A DNA stretch of 55,851 nucleotides from an uncultured Phocaeicola sp. (GCA_958434805.1 CAUBDX010000021.1:1-55851); one strand, 5' to 3'. Positions 18,735-26,707 are shown, counted from the first letter of the stretch. A program made the numbers and translations. Notes: generated by a model not told the origin, from the sequence alone.

Positions 18735-19661
18735 ATGATAAATAGAGTTCTTATTCGTCTTAAGATAGTTCAGATAGTCTATGCTTATTATCAGAACGGA
18801 GGCAAAAACTTGGATACAGCGGAAAAAGAGTTATTTTTCAGCCTTTCTAAAGCGTATGACTTATACAACTATCTGCTGCTTTTAATGGTAGAGGTAACTA
18901 AACAGGCTAACAAACGACTGAATGCTGCGAAAAACAAACTGGTCCCTACTAAGGAAGAATTGTTTCCCAACACCAAATTTGTGGAAAACCGCTTTATTGC
19001 ACAGCTGGAGGTAAACAAACAGCTGCTGGAGTTTTCGAACAATCAGAAGAAAACTTGGGAGAATGAAGCTGATTTCGTAAAGACTTTATGTGATAAAATC
19101 TTAGAAAGCGATATATATAAGGAATATATGGCCAGTGAGACTTCTTCGTATGAGGAAGACCGTGAATTGTGGCGCAAGCTATATAAAAATATTATTTTTA
19201 ATAATATCGAACTGGATCAGGTTTTGGAGGACCAAAGTTTGTATTGGAATGATGATAAGGAAATCGTGGATACCTTTGTGTTGAAGACCATCAAGCGTTT
19301 CGATGAGAAGAATGGTGCAAAACAGGAATTGTTGCCGGAATTTAAAGATGAGGAGGATCAAGACTTCGCGCGCCGTTTGTTCCGTCGTACTATCTTGAAT
19401 GCCGATTATTATCGTCATCTGATTAGCGAAAATACAAAGAACTGGGATTTAGACCGTGTGGCTTTCATGGATGTGGTCATTATGCAGATCGCTTTGGCTG
19501 AAATCCTGAGTTTTCCCAATATCCCGGTCAGCGTTTCACTGAATGAGTACGTGGAAATAGCCAAACTGTACAGCACTCCGAAAAGCGGTGGCTTTATTAA
19601 CGGTACTTTGGATGGAATCGTTAATTCATTAAAAAAAGAGAATAAGCTAACAAAAAATTAA
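18735..19661 (+). CDS. nusB: Transcription antitermination factor NusB, long Bacteroidetes form
   Basis: NusB works with NusE (S10) to bind boxA RNA and support rRNA transcription. This protein has 308 residues, about twice the Escherichia coli length. The conserved NusB core is at the C-terminus (about 200-305), with RRLFRRTILN, NWDLDRVAFMDVVIMQIALAEIL, SVSLNEYVEIAKLY and GGFINGTLDGIV. The N-terminal half starts with MINRVLIRLKIVQIVYAYYQ, a duplicated NusB-like helix pattern typical of Bacteroidetes. The long N-terminal region probably has a role of its own (inference). Confidence 0.9.
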   Translation: MINRVLIRLKIVQIVYAYYQNGGKNLDTAEKELFFSLSKAYDLYNYLLLLMVEVTKQANKRLNAAKNKLVPTKEELFPNTKFVENRFIAQLEVNKQLLEFSNNQKKTWENEADFVKTLCDKILESDIYKEYMASETSSYEEDRELWRKLYKNIIFNNIELDQVLEDQSLYWNDDKEIVDTFVLKTIKRFDEKNGAKQELLPEFKDEEDQDFARRLFRRTILNADYYRHLISENTKNWDLDRVAFMDVVIMQIALAEILSFPNIPVSVSLNEYVEIAKLYSTPKSGGFINGTLDGIVNSLKKENKLTKN

Positions 19662-19669
19662 TATCTTTG
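19662..19669 (+). promoter_or_regulatory. Internal promoter box before yajC
   Basis: TATCTTTG begins directly at the nusB stop codon and lies about 50 bp before yajC, suggesting the yajC-ybbR-coaE genes can be transcribed separately from nusB. Confidence 0.45.
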
Positions 19670-19717
19670 TTTGTTATTGAAGAATAACGGTATTATAAAC
19701 TAAAAAACATAGAAAGT

Positions 19718-20032
19718 ATGAACTTATTATTTGTATTTCTGCAGGCAGGGGGTGGAGGAGATTACTCTTTCCTTATTATGATGGTAGCCATTTTCGCTAT
19801 TATGTACTTCTTCATGATTCGTCCTCAGAATAAAAAACAGAAAGAAATTGCTAATTTCCGCAAGAACCTGGAAGTGGGTCAGGAAGTGATCACTGCAGGT
19901 GGTATATACGGAAAGATAAAAGAAATAGAAGATAATACGGTTGTTTTGGAAATAGCGTCAGGCGTTAAGATTAAAATTGATAGAAATTCTATCTTCGCTA
20001 ATGCTGCATCCAATCAACAACAGGCAAAGTAA
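19718..20032 (+). CDS. yajC: Preprotein translocase subunit YajC
   Basis: A 104-residue accessory protein of the Sec/SecDF translocon. It has one N-terminal membrane helix (about 15-33) followed by the signature FFMIRPQNKKQKE, and a cytoplasmic domain with GQEVITAGGIYGKIKEI. It heads a tight plus-strand run with the YbbR gene (13 bp later) and coaE. Confidence 0.94.
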   Translation: MNLLFVFLQAGGGGDYSFLIMMVAIFAIMYFFMIRPQNKKQKEIANFRKNLEVGQEVITAGGIYGKIKEIEDNTVVLEIASGVKIKIDRNSIFANAASNQQQAK

Positions 20033-20045
20033 ATGACATAACAAC

Positions 20046-21059
20046 ATGTTCGACAAAAGGAACATACGTATTTACTATTTAAAGACTTTAGAGAGAATCA
20101 GAAGCTTCCTGCTTAGCCGTAATAGCAGGGAGTTCCTGATTTTCTTGTTTTTTGTATTTGTATCTTTCTGCTTTTGGTTGCTTCAGGTGTTAAATGATGA
20201 TTATGAAACGGAATTCTCCGTTCCGTTACGGTTGAAGAATGTACCTAGTGATGTGGTGCTGACCTCCGAACTTCCCGATGAACTGCGTATTGGCGTGAAA
20301 GACAGGGGAACTGTATTGGCTAACTATATGCTGGGACAGACATTCTATCCCATTGTTGTGGACTTTAAGGACTATGAGGATAAAGGAAGTCGTGTCCGGA
20401 TTCCGGTTTCAGCTTTAATGAAAAAGATTTCGGTCCAGTTGAATCAGACAACCAAATTGCTGACCATACGGCCGGATACTGTGGAGTTTATTTATACAAA
20501 AGGGAAGGCAAAGAAGGTGCCCGTGAAATTGCAAGGCAAGGTGGCTTTGGACCGTCAGTATTATATCTCGGATATCATTTACTCGCCGGATTCAGTGATG
20601 GTTTATGCTCCTCAAGAGATTTTGGATACCATCACGGCTGCTTATACACAGGCATTGAACTTTGAAGATGTGGCAGACACCGTTCGTCGCAGGGTGAATC
20701 TGGCCGATGTACGTGGAGCGAAATTCATTCCCTCTTTTGATGATGTGACTTTATTGGTAGATATTTACGCTGAAAAAAGTGTGGAGGTGCCTATACGTGG
20801 CATCAATTTTCCGCCCGATAAAGTACTTCGCACTTTTCCCTCCAAGGTTCAGGTGACTTTTCAGGTAGGTCTGAGTCATTTCAAGTCCATCACTTCCGAG
20901 GATTTCTTTATCGGGGTGACTTATGAGTCTTTGTTGAACAATAAGGGGGAGAAGTGTCCGGTCAATCTCAAATCCATCCCCCGATATGTGAACCACGTCC
21001 GTTTGAATCCCAAGGAGGTGGATTATTTGATAGAACAACGAATTAAATTCAATGATTAA
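20046..21059 (+). CDS. YbbR-domain membrane protein
   Basis: A 337-residue protein with one membrane helix near the N-terminus (about 29-48, FLIFLFFVFVSFCFWLLQV) and an extracytoplasmic part holding YbbR-like beta repeats (about 55-310), with segments such as VPLRLKNVPSDVVLT and VPVKLQGKVALD. In Firmicutes a YbbR protein (CdaR) regulates the c-di-AMP cyclase; no cyclase gene is adjacent here. It overlaps coaE by 8 bp, so the two are translationally linked. Confidence 0.8.
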   Translation: MFDKRNIRIYYLKTLERIRSFLLSRNSREFLIFLFFVFVSFCFWLLQVLNDDYETEFSVPLRLKNVPSDVVLTSELPDELRIGVKDRGTVLANYMLGQTFYPIVVDFKDYEDKGSRVRIPVSALMKKISVQLNQTTKLLTIRPDTVEFIYTKGKAKKVPVKLQGKVALDRQYYISDIIYSPDSVMVYAPQEILDTITAAYTQALNFEDVADTVRRRVNLADVRGAKFIPSFDDVTLLVDIYAEKSVEVPIRGINFPPDKVLRTFPSKVQVTFQVGLSHFKSITSEDFFIGVTYESLLNNKGEKCPVNLKSIPRYVNHVRLNPKEVDYLIEQRIKFND

Positions 21060-21648
21060 GATAGCGGTTACCGGTGGCATCGGCAGTGGAAAATCATACA
21101 TTTCCCATTTGCTGGAGGATATGCATATCCCAGTGTATAATGCGGATAATGAAGCGAAGCGCCTTACTGTTTCCGATGCCGGAATTCGTGGGGAACTGAT
21201 TGCTTTGTTAGGTGAGGAGGTTTATAAGGATGGTCTGTTAAACAAGCCGTTGCTGGCTTCCTATCTGTTTTCCGATCCGGCGCATGTGCTCCAAATCAAT
21301 TCCATTATCCATCCCCGGGTACGGAAAGATTTTACCGTATGGGTGGAACGTCAGGAAAAGTGTGAGATAGTGGGTATGGAATCAGCTATTTTGTATGAGG
21401 CCGGTTTTCAGGATACGGTAGATGCGGTAATAATGGTCTATGCACCTGTAGAACTGCGTATACAGCGTGCCATGTATCGTGATGGAGCCAGCGAGGAACA
21501 AGTCCGGGCACGTATTGCTGCCCAGATGGATGATGAAGAAAAGCGTCGGCGGGCCGATTTCACGGTGGTGAATGACGGGGTGCAATTGCTCATACCCCAG
21601 TTGAACAGAATAGTAGAACAATTAAAAACCGAAAAATTCATACTATAA
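21052..21648 (+). CDS. coaE: Dephospho-CoA kinase
   Basis: Performs the last step of coenzyme A synthesis, phosphorylating dephospho-CoA with ATP. The 198-residue length is normal. The Walker A loop GGIGSGKS is at residues 8-15. The substrate-binding region YNADNEAK, the HPRVRKDF motif and the lid segment RDGASEEQVRARI are present. It overlaps the end of the YbbR gene by 8 bp. Confidence 0.95.
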   Translation: MIKIAVTGGIGSGKSYISHLLEDMHIPVYNADNEAKRLTVSDAGIRGELIALLGEEVYKDGLLNKPLLASYLFSDPAHVLQINSIIHPRVRKDFTVWVERQEKCEIVGMESAILYEAGFQDTVDAVIMVYAPVELRIQRAMYRDGASEEQVRARIAAQMDDEEKRRRADFTVVNDGVQLLIPQLNRIVEQLKTEKFIL

Positions 21649-21673
21649 ATTTGGGAGTTTCATTGGTGAATTG

Positions 21674-21681
21674 TACTTTTG
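21674..21681 (+). promoter_or_regulatory. Bacteroidetes -7 box for the DUF5606 gene
   Basis: TACTTTTG lies 33 bp before the start codon at 21715. Confidence 0.45.
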
Positions 21682-21714
21682 CTTCCTCAAACCATAAATA
21701 TAAAATAGAATAGT

Positions 21715-22152
21715 ATGTTAAAGACCATTTTATCAATCGCGGGCAAACCGGGATTATATAAATTGATTTCTCAAGGAAAGAACATGTTGATTGTAGAAAC
21801 AGTTGACGCGGCTAAGAAAAGAGTTCCTGCTTATGCTCATGACAAAGTTATCTCATTGGCGGATATTGCTATGTACACAGATGCAGAAGAAGTGCCTTTG
21901 AGCGAAGTGCTGGAAGCGGTAAAGAAGAAAGAGAATGGAGCGGTTGCTTCTATCAATTATAAAAAAGCATCAGCCGATGAGTTGCATGCTTATTTTGCAG
22001 AAGTTTTGCCAAATTATGATCGTGACCGTGTCCATAACGGAGATATCAAGAAACTGATTTCATGGTACAATATTTTGGTAAACAATGGTATTACTGAATT
22101 TGTAGAAGCTCCGGCAGATTCTGCTGACAAAGTGGAAGCTGCTGCTGAATAA
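21715..22152 (+). CDS. DUF5606 family conserved protein
   Basis: A 145-residue cytoplasmic protein of a family (DUF5606, assigned from memory) common in Bacteroidetes and without known function. The N-terminus, LKTILSIAGKPGLYKLISQG, looks like a small SH3-like beta barrel. The middle, YAHDKVISLADIAMYTD, and the helical DRDRVHNGDIKKLISWYNIL are conserved-looking. An alanine- and glutamate-rich tail follows. It has its own promoter box and a terminator. Confidence 0.75.
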   Translation: MLKTILSIAGKPGLYKLISQGKNMLIVETVDAAKKRVPAYAHDKVISLADIAMYTDAEEVPLSEVLEAVKKKENGAVASINYKKASADELHAYFAEVLPNYDRDRVHNGDIKKLISWYNILVNNGITEFVEAPADSADKVEAAAE

Positions 22153-22175
22153 TTGAAATAAAGCGAAGGGGAAAG

Positions 22176-22217
22176 GCCTGTCAAGTAGATTGTAAACTGC
22201 TTGACGGGCTTTTTGTT
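22176..22217 (+). terminator. Terminator after the DUF5606 gene
   Basis: The stem GCCTGTCAAG (22176-22185) with CTTGACGGGC (22200-22209) has one G-T pair and is followed by TTTTTGTTT. Confidence 0.75.
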
Positions 22218-22237
22218 TACCGGCATTATTGGTAAAA

Positions 22238-22301
22238 AAAGTATGTGTACTTCATCGGCGAAGTAAGTGGTGTTACTTCACCGATGAAGTACACATACTT
22301 T
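22238..22301. repeat. Long near-perfect inverted repeat (29-bp arms)
   Basis: Arms 22238-22266 and 22273-22301 pair over 29 bp with a single mismatch around a 6-base loop, GTGGTG. The mismatch is C-A on plus-strand RNA but G-U on minus-strand RNA, so the helix is complete only in a minus-strand transcript. It lies past the DUF5606 terminator and has no T-run after its arms, so it is not a simple terminator. Confidence 0.7.
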
Positions 22302-22375
22302 GTCTATGAACATATATTACCTTTTTCAGTGGGATACGGTCGTTTATAATGCCCTGTAGAGAATATCCTAAAAAA

Positions 22376-22605
22376 TCCTTCAGATCTTTCAGCCTCTCCG
22401 CAAACACCCTGCCCGTCGGCGTTTCGGCTGAAGAATTGAGGTTATGGAATCCTTCAGCCAAGTGGAAATGTTTCAGCCGGTTTTATTTTCGGAGGAGTGG
22501 TTGTTCTGAAGGATATTTTCCGGCTGAAACATTTCGTGAGGTATATCCTTCAGCCGGAATGCCGACGGGCAGGGTGTTTGCGGAGGGGCTGAAAGATCTG
22601 AAGGA
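22376..22605 (+). repeat. Nested inverted repeat with 58-bp arms
   Basis: Arms 22376-22433 and 22548-22605 are complementary over 58 positions. Only three are not Watson-Crick, and all three are G-U pairs in plus-strand RNA. The 114-base interior holds a second perfect 16-bp dyad (22465-22480 with 22520-22535) and 9- to 11-bp copies of ATCCTTCAG/CTGAAGGAT that can pair in alternative ways. Short open frames across the arms on both strands are by-products of the symmetry. The element is GC-rich in an AT-rich spacer, and no transposase is near. Confidence 0.75.
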
Positions 22606-22672
22606 AAAATAAGGCGTTTCGGCATGTAGATACCGTTATGGAAAAAAACAACAGGTCAAATTTTAAAAAGCT

Positions 22673-22859
22673 CTTGTTCTTTCAATGAAAACGTCTTGTT
22701 CTTTTTTTTAAAGACCTTGTTCTTTTCAGAAAAGAACAGGACGTTTGAAAGGTTAGTAACCTGCATGTCGGAAGGTTAGTAACGTGTGGGGCGACACGTT
22801 ACTAATGTGTGGGTTGTAAGATTAGTAATGTTACAGGTGAAAGATTATATATCTTACAA
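22673..22859. repeat. Cluster of short repeats and small hairpins
   Basis: CTTGTTCTTT occurs at 22673, 22695 and 22716, spaced 22 and 21 bp. A 16-bp dyad with one G-U pair joins 22689-22704 to 22731-22746, and competes with a hairpin at 22716-22740. GGTTAGTAAC occurs at 22751 and 22774. A perfect 12-bp hairpin links 22776-22787 to 22794-22805, and a 9-bp dyad links 22814-22822 to 22851-22859. No gene is seen. Confidence 0.55.
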
Positions 22860-22917
22860 GTGATACATATCATACAGGTATGAAGTTTCAGTATATGTTT
22901 GATAATAAAACAGTAGG

Positions 22918-23058
22918 TTATCTTTTTTTACGATTATCCAGTTCAATGAACTCTTTTCGGATGAATAAGTTTCTTATGTTTTTCAATATGGCAGATTTTT
23001 CAACTTCGATAGTCTCGGTGTCACAGCCTTTCAACCCTTTGTAACATTTTACTTTCAT
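22918..23058 (-). CDS. Small basic protein (46 residues), unrecognised
   Basis: An ATG-to-TAA frame of 46 codons starts MKVKCYKGLKGCDTETIEVE and ends with the basic ELDNRKKR. Its balanced composition, with alternating charged and hydrophobic residues in the AILKNIRNLFIRKEF helix-like part, looks like a real protein. It lies 48 bp after the last fimbrillin gene on the same strand and is AT-rich, unlike that gene. No signal peptide or membrane helix is seen. It could be the tail of the fimbrial transcript, a remnant of a longer gene, or chance. Confidence 0.45.
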   Translation of the reverse strand: MKVKCYKGLKGCDTETIEVEKSAILKNIRNLFIRKEFIELDNRKKR

Positions 23059-23106
23059 ATAGGTATCGTTTTGATCGATATTTCCTTTTCAGATCACCGG
23101 AGTGTT

Positions 23107-24000
23107 TCAATTCGTTCTGCTGTTGGTCAGCGCAAGGTTCACCACCTGCTCCTCTCCGCCACGCAGCTCGGTCAGTCCGTCAGGGATGGCATAGGTGATT
23201 ATTTGACCGCTCACGGTGATTTCTATCCACGGGGTGTCGCTGACGACGGGCTGAGGGAAGAGGATGGCGCGGAAGCGGTTGCCGTCACCGTCAGTGGATT
23301 TCAGAGGGGTGAAGTCGGAGAGTGTCCTGTGGGTAGTCACCTTGCCGTCATAGCCTATAGTACCCGTGGAACGCATATTCTTTATCACGATCGTGGCGTT
23401 ATTCACATCCTCCTGCGTCAACGTGCCGGGCGTGGCGGAAAGGCTGAGGCTGACCGTGAGGCGGTACATTACGTGGCGGAAGTCGAGGGGAACGGCACCG
23501 TCGCTTTCCACACGGTGGAGGGAGGAGGCATGAAGCAGGTCGGTGGCGGCGTATTGCTCCTCGGTGCTCTGGTCGGTGGGCAGGGTGAGTTCTTGGATTG
23601 TTTCCATGTAGGTGCGTGCCGGGAAAAAGGCAAAGAAATTGAGCTCGGCGCTGTTGCCGAATCCTTCCCACGTCAGGTTGTCGGCTTCCCATGTGCCGTT
23701 GCGGAAGATAGCGGGATATATCATAGCGGATTCGGGGCGGTCCTCATGGGCGATGAATATCTCCGTTTTGTCACCGTTGTTGAAGCTGCCCTTACCGTCG
23801 TCGTTGATGGTGGCGCGTGTGGCGGGGTCGGCGGCGGCATCGCTGCCCGTGAAGCCGGCGATAGCGGTAGTGAAGCGGATGGTGTTGCCGTTGTCCGTGC
23901 CGCTATCGGGAGTCAGTGCATCGTCCTGCGAGCAGGCCGATAATCCGACCACACCCGACAGGATGGCGATAAGGCATATATTCTTTTTTATTATTTTCAT
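23107..24000 (-). CDS. Fimbrillin-family lipoprotein
   Basis: A 297-residue predicted surface lipoprotein, with signal peptide and lipobox LSAC (Cys23) followed by SQDD. The body resembles the Mfa_like_1/FimA-type fimbrillin fold of two transthyretin-like domains: ATRATINDDGKGSFNNGDKTEIFI, LNFFAFFPARTY, LLHASSLHR, PLDFRHVMYRLTVSL and FPQPVV. These are the usual blocks of Bacteroidales type V pilins or tip subunits. It is the third fimbrillin gene of the operon. The sequence is GC-rich compared with neighbouring housekeeping genes. Partners and position in the fibre are unknown. Confidence 0.8.
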   Translation of the reverse strand: MKIIKKNICLIAILSGVVGLSACSQDDALTPDSGTDNGNTIRFTTAIAGFTGSDAAADPATRATINDDGKGSFNNGDKTEIFIAHEDRPESAMIYPAIFRNGTWEADNLTWEGFGNSAELNFFAFFPARTYMETIQELTLPTDQSTEEQYAATDLLHASSLHRVESDGAVPLDFRHVMYRLTVSLSLSATPGTLTQEDVNNATIVIKNMRSTGTIGYDGKVTTHRTLSDFTPLKSTDGDGNRFRAILFPQPVVSDTPWIEITVSGQIITYAIPDGLTELRGGEEQVVNLALTNSRTN

Positions 24001-24042
24001 ATCGTTGCGTTTGTTAAATTACGTTGTTTTTATGGATTGTGG

Positions 24043-24112
24043 TTGAAGTTCCCGAAGTTGAACTTTGGCGGTGCCGAAGCTGAACTTCGACCGACTCGAA
24101 GTTCAGCTTCGG
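24043..24112 (-). repeat. Intercistronic hairpin with a third partial arm
   Basis: A perfect 16-bp stem joins CCGAAGCTGAACTTCG (24074-24089) to its complement at 24097-24112 around a 7-base loop. A third, imperfect copy at about 24043-24062 can pair with one arm instead. It sits in the spacer between two fimbrillin genes and has no T-run, so an mRNA-stability or attenuation role fits better than full termination. Confidence 0.6.
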
Positions 24113-24124
24113 GAAAGGTGCGGA

Positions 24125-26680
24125 TTATGGCTGCTGCGCAAAGCTGATGCTCTTCCATTGCATGAGGTAGCCGCTGCCTTTCTTCCCAGCCCATTCGTTG
24201 CCGTTGTGGACTTTGGGGAGGGCCGTGCCATCGGGCTTTTTGTCGGCGTTCAGCACGAGGTCGCAATTGGCGGGGTCGAATGCGTTCGCTCCGGAATGAG
24301 CGGCTCTGTTCTGAAAAACGCTGGTGTTCCCTATATTGCTGGTATCATCATCTATATTAACGAAATCTCCGGCTGCTGCGGCTTCTATCCGGGTGAGGCT
24401 GCTACAGCCCGTTACGATATAATTGCCGAACCGGGTACATGCCGGCAGTTTGAGCGTTTCGAGGCTCGTGCATCCGTAGAAAGCAGCCAAATCTATCGCT
24501 TCCACATTATCCAGCGTGAGTTCCGCCAATGAAGTGCATACCTGAAATGCGTATTGATCAATCCGGGTGAGCTGCGGAAGATTCACCGTAGTCAGCGCAG
24601 TGCAATTGAAAAAAGCATATTCTCCGATTACCTGCACATCACCGGGCAACACCACCTCCTGCAAAGCAGTGCAACCTGCAAAGGCGCTGCCGGGCAGTGT
24701 TGCCGATGTTCCCCAGCCCGTCACTCCGCTGAGGTCGCATTTCGTGATTTTCGTATTATAGGCAAATGCACCCAACTGACCATCGCCCATTCCTGTCTTG
24801 GAAAGTTCGCCCGTCAGCTTGATTTCGGTGTAGCCTGCGGCGAGGGCGGCCCGGATAGTTAGCTGTGCTTCGTCGGCGGTCATGGAGGTCATGTCGATGT
24901 CGCCGGAGGTGGGGGGTGGGAAACCTTTCGGGCACAGCTTGATTTGATGATCCGCCGGGTCGAGGTAAATCTCGAAGTTGCCGTCGTATTTCATCGACTG
25001 CCCTCCATAGAGGCTGACCATTGACTCTGGATTCACTATCAAATGATCGCAGTCCGCCTGCGTCAGTTGGTAACCGCCGGTTCCCCCGGCGATGGAGATT
25101 ATGTCGACCAAGTAGAGCTTGAGGTGCACATCATCCGTGAGGGCTTTCGGAACGGAGATAAGGGGGTTGGAAACGGGCAGAATGCAGTTTAGATTTATGT
25201 AAGCCCCGTCGGCGGTCTTTCCCCCGTTCAGCACGAGGGTGGCGCCCTCCATGACTTTTGCACAGCCCGAACTGCCTGCCGCGTAAGACAATTCGCAGCC
25301 GTCACCCAGTTCCAATGCTGCTTTCTCGTCGGAAACCACAATCACAGGCATATTACCGTTGCCGTCCAATATCACGTTCCCGCCCAGCGTAATCCTGCCG
25401 TTACAAACACCTACCACGGCAGAATATGAGTTTGGAGCTTGAACCAACTTGATATTGGTGAGTTCGATATAGACGGCATCAGCGTCGGTATTGGCATTTC
25501 CGAGGAAGTAATAGCTGCCCGCTTCCCAAGCGAGGGTGTGGCCGCCGCCGTCTATCTTGAAGTAGCCGCTGCCGTTTATGTATGTGCGGCTGCTACTACT
25601 ACCTCCTGCGGGTATCGTGATGTCGCTGCCCAGCGTAATGAGCGTAGGGGCGTCGGCCGAGCCGCCGCCCGTCTGCAGGGCTTCGTGCAGGGCGTCGTAG
25701 GTGGTGATGCCGGAAGTACCGCCGCCTATCACCACTTCATCCGTAATCTCCGGCTGCGTGTCCCAGCCGGAGATGTTGCTGCCGGTGAGTTCCACTTCAG
25801 TGTCGCCCGTGCCGGATTTTTTCTTCAGCTTGAGGTTGAGGGTGAGCCGCTTGCCGCTTTCGAGGCGGGTTTGGTTGCCGGGTTCGGCAGTGTTCAGGTC
25901 GGCAGGTACATGATAGTACCACACATCCTCGCCTACGGTTATTCTGAGCCATTCCGCACCTGCGGTGAGGTCTTGCGGTGCTACTTTCCAGTCGGCATTG
26001 GCGCCACCTTCGTTACTGAGGATTACACTGCCATCTACCCGGTCGTAGTTCACCACGCCGGTCAGCAGGTTCACCTCCACGCTGGCAAACATCGTTGGCG
26101 CGCCATTCTTTGCCACGGAGTTTATTAGGGCGGAAGACAAGTTCGTGCCGGTCATGCCATCGCCCGCTGCTAGGTTGATGACGAGCCGGTGCATCAGATG
26201 CTTGAATGTCAGTGCCACCGTTTTGCCCTTGCTTGCGGTGGCGGTGGCGTGGAGCAGGTCGTCCGTGTGGTTCCACGCTTGGGGCATATATAGGTATGCC
26301 GCCGGATCGTCAATGTCTGGCATGGTGTTCGTGATGCGTGGGTAGTGGGCGGAGAAAGTGACCGCTTCCGTTTCACTCAGGTCTTTCCAATAGAGCGGAT
26401 TGCTGTTGCCGGCCCGGTAAGCGATGTTTTGGTTACTGTATGCCGGGGATGTGGCATCTCCGGTAAAAGTGTACATGCCCCATTCATCGGCAGGCTCGAA
26501 TGAGCCTGCGCCGTCGGCATCGAGCTGCGGCGCGCGTGTCTGCACTCCCTCGATGTCGGCGGTGATGTGTACCGCGCCTTCGGGCAGGGTGTTGCCGCCC
26601 GGCAGGTCGTCGTTGTGGCAAGCCGTCAGTGCCAGCATGGCCAGCACCAAAAAGGTGAATAAGTATCTTGTTGCTTTCAT
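24125..26680 (-). CDS. Fimbrillin-like lipoprotein with BspA-type leucine-rich repeats
   Basis: An 851-residue predicted surface adhesin. It has a lipobox LTAC (Cys21), then a fimbrillin-like region (about 25-310: TRAPQLDADGAGSFEPADEWGMY, FSAHYPRI, LLHATATASKGKTVALTFKHLMHRL, ending ISGWDTQPEI). A glycine- and beta-rich middle part (about 320-590) has repeated ITLGS/LTNIKL patterns. The C-terminal part (about 640-790) holds five or so LRR_5 repeats of the form AFxxCTxLxxVxLP. The extreme C-terminus (WAGKKGSGYLMQWKSISF) is not a sorting signal I know. The layout suggests a tip or stalk adhesin. It is 27 bp after the preceding fimbrillin gene. Confidence 0.8.
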   Translation of the reverse strand: MKATRYLFTFLVLAMLALTACHNDDLPGGNTLPEGAVHITADIEGVQTRAPQLDADGAGSFEPADEWGMYTFTGDATSPAYSNQNIAYRAGNSNPLYWKDLSETEAVTFSAHYPRITNTMPDIDDPAAYLYMPQAWNHTDDLLHATATASKGKTVALTFKHLMHRLVINLAAGDGMTGTNLSSALINSVAKNGAPTMFASVEVNLLTGVVNYDRVDGSVILSNEGGANADWKVAPQDLTAGAEWLRITVGEDVWYYHVPADLNTAEPGNQTRLESGKRLTLNLKLKKKSGTGDTEVELTGSNISGWDTQPEITDEVVIGGGTSGITTYDALHEALQTGGGSADAPTLITLGSDITIPAGGSSSSRTYINGSGYFKIDGGGHTLAWEAGSYYFLGNANTDADAVYIELTNIKLVQAPNSYSAVVGVCNGRITLGGNVILDGNGNMPVIVVSDEKAALELGDGCELSYAAGSSGCAKVMEGATLVLNGGKTADGAYINLNCILPVSNPLISVPKALTDDVHLKLYLVDIISIAGGTGGYQLTQADCDHLIVNPESMVSLYGGQSMKYDGNFEIYLDPADHQIKLCPKGFPPPTSGDIDMTSMTADEAQLTIRAALAAGYTEIKLTGELSKTGMGDGQLGAFAYNTKITKCDLSGVTGWGTSATLPGSAFAGCTALQEVVLPGDVQVIGEYAFFNCTALTTVNLPQLTRIDQYAFQVCTSLAELTLDNVEAIDLAAFYGCTSLETLKLPACTRFGNYIVTGCSSLTRIEAAAAGDFVNIDDDTSNIGNTSVFQNRAAHSGANAFDPANCDLVLNADKKPDGTALPKVHNGNEWAGKKGSGYLMQWKSISFAQQP

Positions 26681-26707
26681 ATCATGAGTTTTTGTTGTTT
26701 GTCAAAA

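Noticed and set aside
22349..22612. Open frame of 87 codons across the 58-bp stem
   Set aside because: The similar peptides at its two ends arise from the inverted repeat read on both arms; it is better explained by the DNA symmetry.
22673..22783. Possible CRISPR array from repeated 10-mers
   Set aside because: Repeats are only 10 bp, spacers about 11 bp and not unique-looking, and no cas genes are present.
23071..23943. Long plus-strand open frame (290 codons) opposite the last fimbrillin gene
   Set aside because: It is antisense to a gene with a clear lipobox and fimbrillin blocks, and its own translation lacks any domain or signal; high G+C makes long antisense frames common.
25439..26128. 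Plus-strand open frame (229 codons) opposite the LRR fimbrillin gene
   Set aside because: Same reason: valine- and glycine-rich antisense translation without recognisable features.
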